Assembly (NCBI GenBank): GCA_021816455.1
Contig: JAKAXU010000010.1
Span: forward strand, 1-64,000
Origin: Acidobacteriota bacterium
GTDB taxonomy: Bacteria > Acidobacteriota > Terriglobia > Terriglobales > Acidobacteriaceae
Direction: 5' to 3'
DNA: 64,000 nt
In this document: piece by piece, positions 7,221 through 16,029 of the stretch
Layout of the letters: each line of letters begins with the position of its first letter
How positions within the stretch are numbered: position 1 is the first letter of the stretch
The notes under the pieces: model-generated
The model's database searches: none
Seen by the model: only the letters and a program-made list of their open reading frames with translations
What the model was told of the DNA's origin: nothing
Made by a program: the position numbers and the translations under genes

Positions 7221-8609
7221 CTACCAGCTCTCCTTCTTCTGTTGCTTCGACCAGAGAAAGTCCGCGATGTGGTGGATGTCCTCGTTGCTCAACACGCTCT
7301 TCCACGATGGCATGTAGAGCGGAGGAGCCGACCCCTTGGGATTATCCATAGGGGGCATCCTTCCGTCGCGGATGATACCGATGACTTCGTCCTTGGTGTA
7401 GTCGTCGGAGACGTGTAGCAGCGAGGGCACCTGTTCGCCCTGGGCGTTGGGGTTGGGTGCGCCGCCCTGGAGTTCCGTGCCGTGGCAGCCTGCGCATCCA
7501 AACCGCGCGAAGTCCTGTTTGCCGGCTTCGATGGCGGCATCTTCAGGAGTCAATGCATGGCCCTTGCGTGCCAGGATATCCTGCGCATCCTTTGGAGTAG
7601 CGGATGCAAGGAAAGCGACCAGCGCCTTGCGAGCATTGCTCTCAAGATCGTATTCCGGCATGGAACTTCCGGGATACACCAACTCCGGATTCACCAGTTG
7701 CTCGTCGAGCCATCCGTCCGAATGTCGCTTGGTCACGCCGAGCAGATCGGGCCCGACTTTGGCTCCAACTCCTCCAATGGCATGGCAGACGATACAATTC
7801 TTTTCTTCAAACAATTGCCGACCATATTCAGGGCTGGGGATCAGCCGCTCGCTGGAATAGTAACTCCCCATCTCTCCACTGGTAAGCGAAAGCATGTAGT
7901 AAGTAAGTGCGCGCGCCTGCTCCCTGGTGAAGTGGAAGTTCGGCATCGCCGAGCCGGGCGAGACTGCGTTCGGGGCCAGGAAGTGGCGCTCAAGCCATTG
8001 CGGAGATCGGTGATTCGCGCCTTCCTCTGTCAGGTCGGGGCCGATGCTTCCACCCACTCCGTTCAACTTGTGGCAACCGCGGCAGCCCTCGGTTTCAAAA
8101 AGATGGCGTCCCTCGGTCAGCTCTGGCACGCCAGGTACATCCCCCTCTTTGTGGCATCGACCGCAGGAAGCGCGGACGTAGTCGGCAGGCAGCAGCGGGG
8201 TTTGCCAGAAGGCCACGTTACCGTGCGCATCCTTCATGTCGGTGGCCAATCCCTGTCCGCCATGGCAGATGGTGCAGCCGAACTTGGAGGGAACGTGCGG
8301 TCCCAGACCGGCATGATAATGGAAAGGCCTTGGCGCATTCTTCATGGTGGGGTCTTCCACACCTAGATGGCATGTGGTGCAGCGGTCCACGCGCTGCAAG
8401 CCAGGGAGAACCACCTGATTGATCGCAAGCGGCGTGGCCAGAACAGCGGCCTTGCTGACTGCGTTCGGTTCTTCCTGCGCCTCAAGTTGAAGAAACTTTC
8501 GCTGATAGGGCTTCCACGATGGCGTGCTGGCCTGCCATTCGGCCACCAGGATAAGCACCAGCGCCAAAAGACTGAGTGCGAAGAAGAGTTGCTGTAGTTT
8601 ACGCTCCAT
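7221..8609 (-). CDS. Membrane-anchored hexaheme cytochrome c
   Basis: The 462-residue protein has one N-terminal membrane anchor (residues 8-23) and six CxxCH heme sites starting at C77, C112, C149, C176, C272 and C372. The last three sit in cytochrome-c-type modules with downstream GxxxGPDL and SxMP methionine-ligand motifs. Its ATG shares a base with the cytochrome b stop codon (TAATG), so it is translationally coupled and almost certainly the c-type subunit of the bc complex, where a monoheme or diheme protein is usual. It would receive electrons from the Rieske protein and pass them to periplasmic carriers, or the reverse. The start at 8609 is chosen over 8738 because it opens directly on the anchor. 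Confidence 0.85.
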   Translation of the reverse strand: MERKLQQLFFALSLLALVLILVAEWQASTPSWKPYQRKFLQLEAQEEPNAVSKAAVLATPLAINQVVLPGLQRVDRCTTCHLGVEDPTMKNAPRPFHYHAGLGPHVPSKFGCTICHGGQGLATDMKDAHGNVAFWQTPLLPADYVRASCGRCHKEGDVPGVPELTEGRHLFETEGCRGCHKLNGVGGSIGPDLTEEGANHRSPQWLERHFLAPNAVSPGSAMPNFHFTREQARALTYYMLSLTSGEMGSYYSSERLIPSPEYGRQLFEEKNCIVCHAIGGVGAKVGPDLLGVTKRHSDGWLDEQLVNPELVYPGSSMPEYDLESNARKALVAFLASATPKDAQDILARKGHALTPEDAAIEAGKQDFARFGCAGCHGTELQGGAPNPNAQGEQVPSLLHVSDDYTKDEVIGIIRDGRMPPMDNPKGSAPPLYMPSWKSVLSNEDIHHIADFLWSKQQKKESW

Positions 8610-9895
8610 TATTCTGGCCTCGCGACAACGTGTACCCAAGGTGGTACCCACGCCCAACCTGGTCCGCGGAAGAAGGTTCCCACAATGATCAGAAGGATGT
8701 TGGCAACGACAAAAAATGTGAACAACCAAATTGCCCACTTCCGGTCCCGCGGGCGACGGCTCGGGTTCCTGTCAATGTAGGGGATCGCAATCAGCGCGAT
8801 CACCATCAGGGCCGGTACTACCACGCCGCCTAACAAGGCCGAGTGGCTGACCAATTCCTGAAGGCCGAGGAAATACCACGGCGCTTTGGCGGGATTCGGG
8901 GTCACTGCCGGATTGGCCATTTCTTCAAGAGGCGCTTTGAAAAACAGCGAAATTGCCATGATGGTTGTTACGGTTGCCATCAGAGCCACCGCTTCGCGGA
9001 CAAAAGCGTATGGATATGAGAAAACCGTATCTTCTTCCTCTTCGGGGGTCACCGTTTCGAAGATAGGCTTGCCCGTGACGACTTCCATCAGTCCATACGT
9101 CTTGTCTTTCGACGCGGCTGTTACTTGCAACGGTGCGACCGCTGCAGGTGCGCCGATGGTGACCAGGGCCTCTGTCTTCTGTGGTTTCAACTTCCAGATC
9201 GGCCGTGAGAGTCCGCCGTCCTTGCGTACACGCCAGAAGTGAACAATGGTGAACAGGATCACGAGCGATGGCAGCACTGCCACATGGAGCACATAAAAAC
9301 GCAGCAGTGCTGCCTCGCCAACAGTATGACCGCCGAGTAACAACTCCCGGAGTTTGCCGCCGACCAATGGAGCGTAACTGCCGATGTTCGTTCCCACCGT
9401 GATCGCCCAGTAGGCGAGCTGATCCCATGGCAACAGATACCCGGTGAAGGAGAGTCCAAGCGTCAGTAACAGCAGCATCACACCGACCACCCAGTTGAAC
9501 TGGCGCGGTTTCTTGTAGGAACCGGTATAGAACACCCGGCACATGTGCAGAAAGACACAGACCACCATGGCGTGCGCTGCCCAGCGATGCATGTTGCGCA
9601 GAAACGACCCCATAAAGACGGCAAACTGGAGATCCTTCATGTCCTGGTATGCGGCTGGCGGGTAGGGCCGGTAGTAGCACATCAGTGCGATTCCAGTGGT
9701 CAGCAGAATCAAAAAGAGAAAGAAGGTAATGAAGCCCAAGTAAAACGAGTACTTGAACCGTAAGTTCTCTCTCTTCACTTTGGCCGGATGGATATGCAGC
9801 CACACATTGAGAAAGACCAGTTCGGACTTCCCTTTATCTGTGGACAGCGGATCCCGCCGCACGATCGATTGCCAGATTTCGCGAATCCATTTCAT
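8609..9895 (-). CDS. petB: Cytochrome b of a b6-type bc complex (fused with subunit IV region)
   Basis: This is a 428-residue integral membrane protein. The N-terminal four-helix part has heme ligands H103 and H117 on one helix and H204 and H219 on another; the 14 residues between the latter pair follow the b6 rather than mitochondrial spacing. The C-terminal part contains [14 protein letters not shown], the quinol-site region of subunit IV, so b6 and subunit IV functions are on one chain. It oxidises or reduces quinol with the Rieske protein encoded just upstream (2-base gap) and the hexaheme cytochrome just downstream. Roughly eight hydrophobic spans are visible, with a charged insert around 225-300. 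Confidence 0.9.
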   Translation of the reverse strand: MKWIREIWQSIVRRDPLSTDKGKSELVFLNVWLHIHPAKVKRENLRFKYSFYLGFITFFLFLILLTTGIALMCYYRPYPPAAYQDMKDLQFAVFMGSFLRNMHRWAAHAMVVCVFLHMCRVFYTGSYKKPRQFNWVVGVMLLLLTLGLSFTGYLLPWDQLAYWAITVGTNIGSYAPLVGGKLRELLLGGHTVGEAALLRFYVLHVAVLPSLVILFTIVHFWRVRKDGGLSRPIWKLKPQKTEALVTIGAPAAVAPLQVTAASKDKTYGLMEVVTGKPIFETVTPEEEEDTVFSYPYAFVREAVALMATVTTIMAISLFFKAPLEEMANPAVTPNPAKAPWYFLGLQELVSHSALLGGVVVPALMVIALIAIPYIDRNPSRRPRDRKWAIWLFTFFVVANILLIIVGTFFRGPGWAWVPPWVHVVARPE

Positions 9896-9897
9896 CG

Positions 9898-10353
9898 TTA
9901 CACCATGAGCCGATACGTCGGTGGCACTACTTTGTCTTTGTCGACACGAAGCTGTCCATCGCGCGTCAGCGTTACCTCAAACCAGTTGAGGGACTGCGGC
10001 GCTGGCCCATGCAACACGGCGCCAGTTGGGGAAAACACGCTGCCGTGGCACGGACAATGGAACTCGCGGTCGTCCTGGAAGTACGCGACCGTGCATCCCA
10101 GGTGCGTGCAGACCGCGCTGGCCACAGCAAACCCTCTTTCACGGTCGCGGAACACGAAGATTTTTTCGTCCGCCAGGAAAGTGGGAGGGCCATAGGGAAA
10201 GTCCCCGGGGTTGCCAATCTTGAACGACTGCGGCGGCCCGTAAAAGACGCTCGGAACCAGGAAGCGGACCACTGCCCCAAAACTTACCCCGACCGCCGAA
10301 CAAAGCGCGGCCATGCCTGCAGTTCCCCAACTGAGAAAATTTCGACGATTCAT
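9898..10353 (-). CDS. petC: Rieske [2Fe-2S] protein of the bc complex
   Basis: The 151-residue protein begins [12 protein letters not shown], a twin-arginine signal-anchor, with a hydrophobic helix to about residue 34. The cluster motifs are CTHLGC (C82, H84, C87) and CPCHGS (C100, C102, H103), with GPAPQ after them as in true Rieske proteins. It carries electrons between quinol at cytochrome b and the c-type subunit. It lies 12 bases after the flavoprotein gene and 2 bases before cytochrome b in one operon. Confidence 0.93.
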   Translation of the reverse strand: MNRRNFLSWGTAGMAALCSAVGVSFGAVVRFLVPSVFYGPPQSFKIGNPGDFPYGPPTFLADEKIFVFRDRERGFAVASAVCTHLGCTVAYFQDDREFHCPCHGSVFSPTGAVLHGPAPQSLNWFEVTLTRDGQLRVDKDKVVPPTYRLMV

Positions 10354-10365
10354 ACCTGAGATCCC

Positions 10366-12204
10366 CTATTCAAAGACTTCCCGTTCCTGCTGTTCCAAAG
10401 CTTCCATGCTGATGGCTCCGGTTGGACAACGATCTGCGCATAGCCCGCAGCGAATACACTTTTCTTCGTTCTTGAGGATGGCCCCGGCATGGCCAGCTTT
10501 CAATTCGGCGGAGGGCATTCCGTAGCGATGTTGAATCAGGGCTTCGTATCGCTCGTCGCCGCTGACCTGTGTCAGGTCGACCAGGCGCAGGCATCTCTCC
10601 GGACACACGTCCACGCAACCGGCGCAGAGGATGCACTTCGATCCGTCAAAGATCGTGTTCACCTGGCACTTGAGGCAGCGAAGCCCTTCAGCGCGACCCT
10701 GTTGCTCGTCGAAGCCCAGTTCAACTTCGGCGATTCCAATGCGCCGGTTCGCCGCAAGCACAGGCATCTTCTGCCTAGGTGTGGCGAGAAAGCCGCGCGG
10801 CATTTTCCAGTCTGGCATAATGCGAAAGCGACTCAGCACGGTCTTGGTAGTTTTGCCGTTAAGATGCAAGTGAATCGACCGCGCCGCGCGGTGGCCATTC
10901 GCCACAGCCTCGACAAGCACTCGCGGTCCGAAGGCCACGTCCCCTCCGGCAAAGACGCCGGGAGCTGTGGTCATCAGATCCTCATCGATCTTAAGAGTTC
11001 CACGCGGCGTCACCTGGACTCCCTCTTCCCCGCTGAGGAATGAGAGATCTGCCTGCTGGCCGATGGCCAGGATCACGCTGTCGCAGGGAATGATTTTCTC
11101 TTCGTCGCTGAAGGCAGGATTGAAGCGGCCATTCTCATCGAAGACGGTGAGGCAGCGACGGACCTTGAGGCCGGTAACCACGCCATTTTCACCGATAATT
11201 TCCTTGGGCCCCCAACCGTTATCTACCTCAATGCCTTCCTGTTCGGCCTCATCCACCTCGCCTTTCCATGCAGGCATCTGAACGCGGGATTCGAGACTGA
11301 CCAGATCCACTTGTTCCGCACCGGAGCGCATTGCCATGCGGGCCGCGTCGAGAGCGGGTTGCAGATTCTTGGCCTCATCGCCGTTCAGGCCCGAATCAAC
11401 CGATTCCTGCACTAGACGCACGGCGGCACGGGCCACATCGATGGCCACGTTGCCGCCGCCCACAACCACGACGCGCTTGCCCAGTTCAATCTCGAAGCCG
11501 AGGTTGACATTGATCAGAAAGTCGATGCCGTTGTACACACCCGCGAGATGCGCTCCCGGAATATTCAGTTCGCGGCCCTTGTTAAGCCCAGTGGATAGCA
11601 GGACCGCATCGCTCTTCGACCGCAGTTCCGCGAAGGAGATGTCGCGCCCCAGGGTAACGCGGGTATGCAGCGTCACGCCCATGGCGAGGATGTTGTCCAC
11701 TTCCATCTTGATGATTTCCCGCGGCAACCGAAATTGCGGGATGCCCAGATACAGCATCCCTCCAGGGACCGGAGCGGACTCGTACACATCGACCGTGTAG
11801 CCCAACAGAGCCAGATCGTGGGCGCAGGTGAGACCACAGACACCCGCCCCAACAATAGCGACGCGCTTGCCGCGCCGGGCCGGGGGAGGCAGTTTTTTTC
11901 GTGCCGGATCATGTCCGCTGCCCAGGTTGTGTCGGTCCGTGGCGTAACGCTTCAGCGCGCAGATGGCGATCGGTTCGTCGATCTTGCCGCGCCGACAATT
12001 GTCTTCACAAGGATGGGCACAGATACGTCCCAGCACATACGCGAAAGGATTTGGAGCGCGTGCCAGCAGGTATGCTTCTTCATCCTTTGAAATCCCGATG
12101 GCCTGGACGTACCGCCCGCACTCCGTATGGATGGGGCAGGCAGTGCGGCAGGGAATATTCCGATCGAAGTATTCCTGGTCCGGGACCGTGACAAAATAAC
12201 TCAT
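10366..12204 (-). CDS. GltD-like FAD/NAD(P)H oxidoreductase with C-terminal ferredoxin domain
   Basis: The 612-residue protein opens with the glutamate-synthase small-subunit Fe-S region (CRTACP, CGRYVQAI, CAHPCEDNCRRG). It has an FAD Rossmann motif VAIVGAGVCGLTCAHDLA, a second nucleotide fold VVVVGGGNVAIDVARAAV for NAD(P)H, and a GGD FAD segment. The C-terminus adds two [4Fe-4S] motifs, CILCAGCVDVCPERC and CIRCGLCADRCPTGA. No glutamate synthase large subunit is nearby, so glutamate synthesis is unlikely. Position immediately upstream of Rieske and cytochrome b suggests it links NAD(P)H to the quinone or bc machinery, perhaps for reverse electron flow. The start at 12204 (GGTGG site) is used rather than 12336. 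Confidence 0.85.
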   Translation of the reverse strand: MSYFVTVPDQEYFDRNIPCRTACPIHTECGRYVQAIGISKDEEAYLLARAPNPFAYVLGRICAHPCEDNCRRGKIDEPIAICALKRYATDRHNLGSGHDPARKKLPPPARRGKRVAIVGAGVCGLTCAHDLALLGYTVDVYESAPVPGGMLYLGIPQFRLPREIIKMEVDNILAMGVTLHTRVTLGRDISFAELRSKSDAVLLSTGLNKGRELNIPGAHLAGVYNGIDFLINVNLGFEIELGKRVVVVGGGNVAIDVARAAVRLVQESVDSGLNGDEAKNLQPALDAARMAMRSGAEQVDLVSLESRVQMPAWKGEVDEAEQEGIEVDNGWGPKEIIGENGVVTGLKVRRCLTVFDENGRFNPAFSDEEKIIPCDSVILAIGQQADLSFLSGEEGVQVTPRGTLKIDEDLMTTAPGVFAGGDVAFGPRVLVEAVANGHRAARSIHLHLNGKTTKTVLSRFRIMPDWKMPRGFLATPRQKMPVLAANRRIGIAEVELGFDEQQGRAEGLRCLKCQVNTIFDGSKCILCAGCVDVCPERCLRLVDLTQVSGDERYEALIQHRYGMPSAELKAGHAGAILKNEEKCIRCGLCADRCPTGAISMEALEQQEREVFE

Positions 12205-12356
12205 GCGTCCACCATTCTGATGAGTTTGCAAAATCACTGTATTCCGAGAACGCATTCCACGTATAGTGCCGACTGAAATCGCCCTCCAGCGAACCGATGC
12301 AGTGTCCGCTGGAGAGTGAAGCTGACTCCACAGCACCTTGAAAAGTTACTCTACGG

Positions 12357-12761
12357 CTACTGTTGGGCCTTCAGCTTTTCGATCTCCTCATCGCTCAGGG
12401 ACTTGGAGAACGCGGACGGGTTCTTGTCTTTGCGGTTCACCTGGTCGTACACCAGAAACTCATAGATCTCTTTTCCCTGGCTGTTGCTGATCCCCGAGTT
12501 TGGCTTGTGCATCATGCGCTTTACGTAACGTTCCCACTCTGCCTGGGTCATGGTTGTGTTGATAGGGCGCGCAATGGTATGGCACGAGGAGCACTTGCTG
12601 ACAAACAGCGAGTACGCCTTCTGTTGCGCCGGCGGATAGGTCGAGACATTGATCTTGTCAGGTCCCTTGTCCTGCGGGAGGGTTACGTTGCCGTTCTGAG
12701 CGACGAGCAACAGAGGAACGGAACAAGCTGCGAGTGCCATCACGAGAATCATCTTGTGCAT
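12357..12761 (-). CDS. Small periplasmic monoheme cytochrome c
   Basis: The 134-residue protein has a Sec signal (residues 1-21) and a single CSSCH heme motif near 57-61. A methionine-rich stretch after it (ERYVKRMMHKPNSGIS) could supply the distal ligand. A strong GGAG ribosome site is 8 bases before the ATG. It has a similar-sized neighbour with the same layout at 12832-13200, including a shared VSTYP/VSSYP segment before the heme, so the pair probably arose by duplication. The likely role is shuttling electrons between the outer-membrane cytochrome and the bc complex; its redox partner cannot be read from sequence. Confidence 0.85.
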   Translation of the reverse strand: MHKMILVMALAACSVPLLLVAQNGNVTLPQDKGPDKINVSTYPPAQQKAYSLFVSKCSSCHTIARPINTTMTQAEWERYVKRMMHKPNSGISNSQGKEIYEFLVYDQVNRKDKNPSAFSKSLSDEEIEKLKAQQ

Positions 12762-12831
12762 TTCAGTCTCTCCTTACCACATGTACCGGATATTTGTCCT
12801 GAAGTTCTTGTTGGTCTTGTCTACCCGACAA

Positions 12832-13200
12832 CTACCACTTATCTTTCGGCAAATGGGTCTGGTAGTAATTGATGAAGTCGATGATTTGCTCTGCCTCGCG
12901 GTCGTTAAAATCCGCAGCTGGCTTGGCTTGCATCACATGGACCCAATGCTCGGCCGTGGCAGGAGTCTGTGTAGTGCGCAATGCCCGATCCAGGGTATGG
13001 CATTCGGAACAGGTATATTTGAACGTTTTGTATCCCTGCCGGATATTGGCCGGATACGAAGAGACATCGATGGGCACGTCCTTTTTATTCCCGGTGAAGA
13101 AGCCCCCGTATTGGGCATGTGCCGTGCCGAGTAAACCCGCCACGAACAAAAGCCCCGCCATGCGCCCTGCCATACACCACGAAAATGTTCTATGTTGCAT
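12832..13200 (-). CDS. Small periplasmic monoheme cytochrome c (paralogue)
   Basis: The 122-residue protein has a signal peptide ending near AHA, a CSECH heme site, and the pattern VSSYPANIRQGYKTFKYTC that parallels the next gene downstream. A Met occurs in WVHVMQAKP as a candidate axial ligand, as in its neighbour. The ATG at 13200 is chosen because GGAGG lies 7 bases upstream; the in-frame ATG at 13215 would put that site inside the gene. It lies 30 bases after the outer-membrane cytochrome gene in the same direction, so the two are probably co-transcribed. Confidence 0.85.
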   Translation of the reverse strand: MQHRTFSWCMAGRMAGLLFVAGLLGTAHAQYGGFFTGNKKDVPIDVSSYPANIRQGYKTFKYTCSECHTLDRALRTTQTPATAEHWVHVMQAKPAADFNDREAEQIIDFINYYQTHLPKDKW

Positions 13201-13230
13201 GATTTTCCTCCACATGATGGCTGCACTCCC

Positions 13231-14529
13231 TTAGAAATTGAACTCGACGTCGGACATGATCGTCCGGCCGGAACTGCCCACGCCTGCGATTGGGTCGCGG
13301 CCATGGAGATTACTGTACGAAAGCCGTCCGATAATGTTGCCCGACGGCGTGAGGGTGCGTTGCAGGCCGAAGCTCGGTTGCTCCTGGCTGACCCCTCCGA
13401 TGCCACCCACGATACGCTGGTTCAAGCGGTCATAGCGCACTGTGGCCGCCATACCCCGGTAAAAGAAGTAATCCAATTCGCCGTAGTAGTCCTTGGAAGT
13501 GAAGCTGCTGGCAGGTCCGGGTTGACTGATCTCGTAGCCATCGTGGTCGTACATAAAACCACCCAGAATGTTGAGCTTGTTATGGAATGCCATGTAGTTG
13601 GCAAAAATCCCATTTCTGTGTATTACCGGATAGAAAGTGAACTGGTTCGGGGCACCGAAATTCTGTATCTGGTTCTTTTTCCCGTAGTAACTCAGGAATG
13701 AGACGCCGCTCTCCGGCGCATACCACCAATCGAGGTCCACATAGACATCCTTGGCATTTCTGGCATCCGGACCCGTGATCGTACTGCCGTCCGCATGGTC
13801 TCCATTGCTTACGCTCAACGATGCGCCCAGGATTTGCTTATATCTAGGGAGCGCCCAGGTATATCCAGCACGAAGCCCTACCATGTGCTGGTCCAGAACA
13901 AAGTTATTCGGATCGGTGTACTCCCACATCAATGGCGCCGCGGGTAAGAGGCTTTCCGTGTTTGCGGCCGTAGTTCCATTGGCGCCCATCACATGCATGT
14001 CGCCGCCTTGAATATACCAACTGCTTTTTGCTGTGCCGCCGACGTAGCCGAAGTATCCAACTGCGACGCTCGGGCTGGTGTCACCCCCGGCAACCAGGTT
14101 GATCTGCGAATAGTAAAAGAAATTCGTGTCTGGAATCCAGCCAGCCAGGTACGCATTCCAGGTACCCAACTGGAAAGAGGACGTGGAGGTTGGGGGGGTG
14201 CCATCCTGGGTATTTCGTTGCACCGCAAAGTCTAAATCCGCCACTGCAAAGGCCGCGTTATTGCCTAGCGTCCACATCGGCTCTTGTGCGACCAGGTCTG
14301 CGATACGCGGCGACAGTTCCCCTTTTTGCAGCGCGGGCGGCAAATGGAACCCCAGCCGCTTGAACATATAACCCTCCTCGTTCAGGACGGGGGGAATGGT
14401 ATGACAGGCAAAGCAGCGAAGCTTATATCGGCGGGCAAACGCTGGAATTGCGTTGCCGGGCTGAGGTAGCAGCAGGACAAAGCCGAACACCAACAGAATG
14501 ACTTTCAGACCAGATCTCCAGAGTTTCAT
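13231..14529 (-). CDS. Cyc2-like outer-membrane monoheme cytochrome / beta-barrel fusion
   Basis: The 432-residue product has a signal peptide (to about residue 27, GNA) then PAFARRYKLRCFACHTIPPV, with one heme site at C39-H43. The remainder is about 380 residues of alternating aromatic and Gly-rich strands ending in Phe (VEFNF), the signature of an outer-membrane beta-barrel. This cytochrome-plus-porin arrangement, with a 'FAR...C..CH' start, resembles Cyc2, the fused cytochrome-porin implicated in extracellular Fe(II) oxidation. The family also contains acidobacterial proteins of unknown role, so substrate is open. Start 14529 fits a GGAG site; a sigma54 promoter lies directly upstream. It is the first gene of the cytochrome operon. 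Confidence 0.8.
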   Translation of the reverse strand: MKLWRSGLKVILLVFGFVLLLPQPGNAIPAFARRYKLRCFACHTIPPVLNEEGYMFKRLGFHLPPALQKGELSPRIADLVAQEPMWTLGNNAAFAVADLDFAVQRNTQDGTPPTSTSSFQLGTWNAYLAGWIPDTNFFYYSQINLVAGGDTSPSVAVGYFGYVGGTAKSSWYIQGGDMHVMGANGTTAANTESLLPAAPLMWEYTDPNNFVLDQHMVGLRAGYTWALPRYKQILGASLSVSNGDHADGSTITGPDARNAKDVYVDLDWWYAPESGVSFLSYYGKKNQIQNFGAPNQFTFYPVIHRNGIFANYMAFHNKLNILGGFMYDHDGYEISQPGPASSFTSKDYYGELDYFFYRGMAATVRYDRLNQRIVGGIGGVSQEQPSFGLQRTLTPSGNIIGRLSYSNLHGRDPIAGVGSSGRTIMSDVEFNF

Positions 14530-14553
14530 GTGCGGGTCTCCTGCATTCCCACT

Positions 14554-14569
14554 AGCACGTCTGGAGCCA
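14554..14569 (-). promoter_or_regulatory. Candidate sigma54 (-24/-12) promoter of the cytochrome operon
   Basis: The minus strand reads TGGCTCCAGACGTGCT: GG and GC separated by exactly 10 bases, close to the TGGCACG-N4-TTGCW consensus. Transcription would begin near 14543, leaving a leader of about 14 bases that still holds the GGAG ribosome site of the Cyc2-like gene. A sigma54-dependent activator gene lies immediately upstream, which strengthens the assignment. Confidence 0.65.
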
Positions 14570-14614
14570 GAGTTAATATTCTTTCTTGACAACAACTTAC
14601 GCCGGATAAGTCAG

Positions 14615-14632
14615 ATGAAATGAGGATTTCAT
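14615..14632. promoter_or_regulatory. Candidate activator-binding dyad upstream of the sigma54 promoter
   Basis: A perfect inverted repeat, ATGAAAT-GAGG-ATTTCAT, is centred about 80 bases upstream of the predicted start of transcription, a usual place for an enhancer site of an NtrC-type activator. It overlaps the last codon and stop of the response regulator gene. It could instead be a weak hairpin at the end of that gene's mRNA. Confidence 0.4.
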
Positions 14633-16029
14633 TCCCCAGTTTCCATCGCGATATGGGGAGCGGATTCCCCAGGCTGCTGCGCTCTCTCCCGCCTGAGGAG
14701 AGTGTAAAACGTCTTCCGGTCCACCCCGGCTTCTCGCGCGGCAGCACTCACGTTGCCGCCGCAACGGGCCAGCACGGCTTGTGCATAGGAGCTTTCGAAG
14801 CTGGCCAGATACTGTTCCCTGGCATCCTTCCAGGGAAGAACGGCAAGACTGCTCACTCCCTCTACCTTCGGAGAATCCTCTTCCAGATCCTCCGGCCCAA
14901 GAACACCGCCGGGATGCAAGGCGGTCAGCCGTTCCATGACGTTCTTCAGTTGGCGCACGTTGCCGGGCCAGCGCTCCCGAAGCAGCGCCTCATAGAATTG
15001 CGGCGAGGCCGAAAGACTCTTGCCATAGAGGCGGGAAAATCGTTCCAGAAAAAAGCGCGCCAGGTGTTGGATGTCCTCTGGCCGTTCCCGCAAAGGCGGC
15101 AGTTTCACTGTGACCACGCTCAGACGGTAATAGAGTTCTTCGCGAAAGGTTCCGGCCTTGATCTTTTCCATCAAATTCTGGTTGGTGGCGCACAAAATGC
15201 GGCATTCCACGCGCACTGGTGTTAACCCGCCCAGCCGCCGCAATACTCGCTCCTCAACAAAGCGAAACAGGCGCGTTTGCAGCTCCACCCCAAGGTCTCC
15301 GATTTCATCCAGAAACAGCGTGCCGCCGTCTGCAGACTCGATCAGCCCTTTCTTGGTGCGTTCCGCGCCGGTAAACGCGCCGCGCTCATATCCGAACAGT
15401 TCGCTCTCGATCAGAGATCCCGGCATGGCGCTACACTCCACAGGCACAAATGGGCCATCCTTGCGTCGGCTCTGGTTGTGGACAAACCGGGCCATGACCT
15501 CCTTGCCCGTACCGCTCTCTCCCAGGATCATTACCGTTGCATCGGTGGCCGCCGCCCTGCGGCACTTTTCCATCTGCTCGAGCATTGCGGCGCTGCGGCT
15601 CCTTGCCGCATCCGCCTCGCCGAGGGCTTCCAGACGGCCTTTCAGTGTTTCGACTTCGCGCTCCAGCGTGGCGTGGGAAAGTGCGCGCCTGACCACCAGC
15701 AGAAGATCCTCGCGATTGAAAGGCTTCTGTAGATAGTCGAAGGCGCCGTTACGCATCGCCAGCACCGCACCCTCCACCGATCCGAAGGCGGTGAGGAAGA
15801 CGATGGGAAGTCCTGGATGGACTTCATGCAGACGGGCAAAGACTTCTTCCCCTGACATCCCCGGCATGCGTACGTCCAGCAGAACCAGGTCGGGCGGGTT
15901 GGCCAGGCATTCGGCCAGCCCTTTGGCGGGGTCCACAAAAACTGAGACCGTGGTGCCGGGCAAACGCAGCATCCGCTGGATGTTTTCACCCAGCGCGGCT
16001 TCATCGTCGATGACAAGAATGCGGCTCAC
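14629..16029 (-). CDS. NtrC-family sigma54-dependent response regulator
   Basis: The 466-residue protein has three domains in order. A receiver (1-120) has the phospho-acceptor D52 in LLDVRMPG and the switch residues T80 and K102. An AAA+ domain (about 145-380) has Walker A GESGTGKE and the sigma54-contacting GAFTGA loop. A Fis-type helix-turn-helix is at the end (CGGNVSAAAREAGVDRKTFY). It activates sigma54 promoters by ATP hydrolysis when phosphorylated. Its ATG overlaps the stop of the sensor kinase gene (ATGA), and the sigma54 promoter with a dyad lies just downstream before the Cyc2-like gene, making that operon its likely target. Confidence 0.93.
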   Translation of the reverse strand: MSRILVIDDEAALGENIQRMLRLPGTTVSVFVDPAKGLAECLANPPDLVLLDVRMPGMSGEEVFARLHEVHPGLPIVFLTAFGSVEGAVLAMRNGAFDYLQKPFNREDLLLVVRRALSHATLEREVETLKGRLEALGEADAARSRSAAMLEQMEKCRRAAATDATVMILGESGTGKEVMARFVHNQSRRKDGPFVPVECSAMPGSLIESELFGYERGAFTGAERTKKGLIESADGGTLFLDEIGDLGVELQTRLFRFVEERVLRRLGGLTPVRVECRILCATNQNLMEKIKAGTFREELYYRLSVVTVKLPPLRERPEDIQHLARFFLERFSRLYGKSLSASPQFYEALLRERWPGNVRQLKNVMERLTALHPGGVLGPEDLEEDSPKVEGVSSLAVLPWKDAREQYLASFESSYAQAVLARCGGNVSAAAREAGVDRKTFYTLLRRERAQQPGESAPHIAMETGE

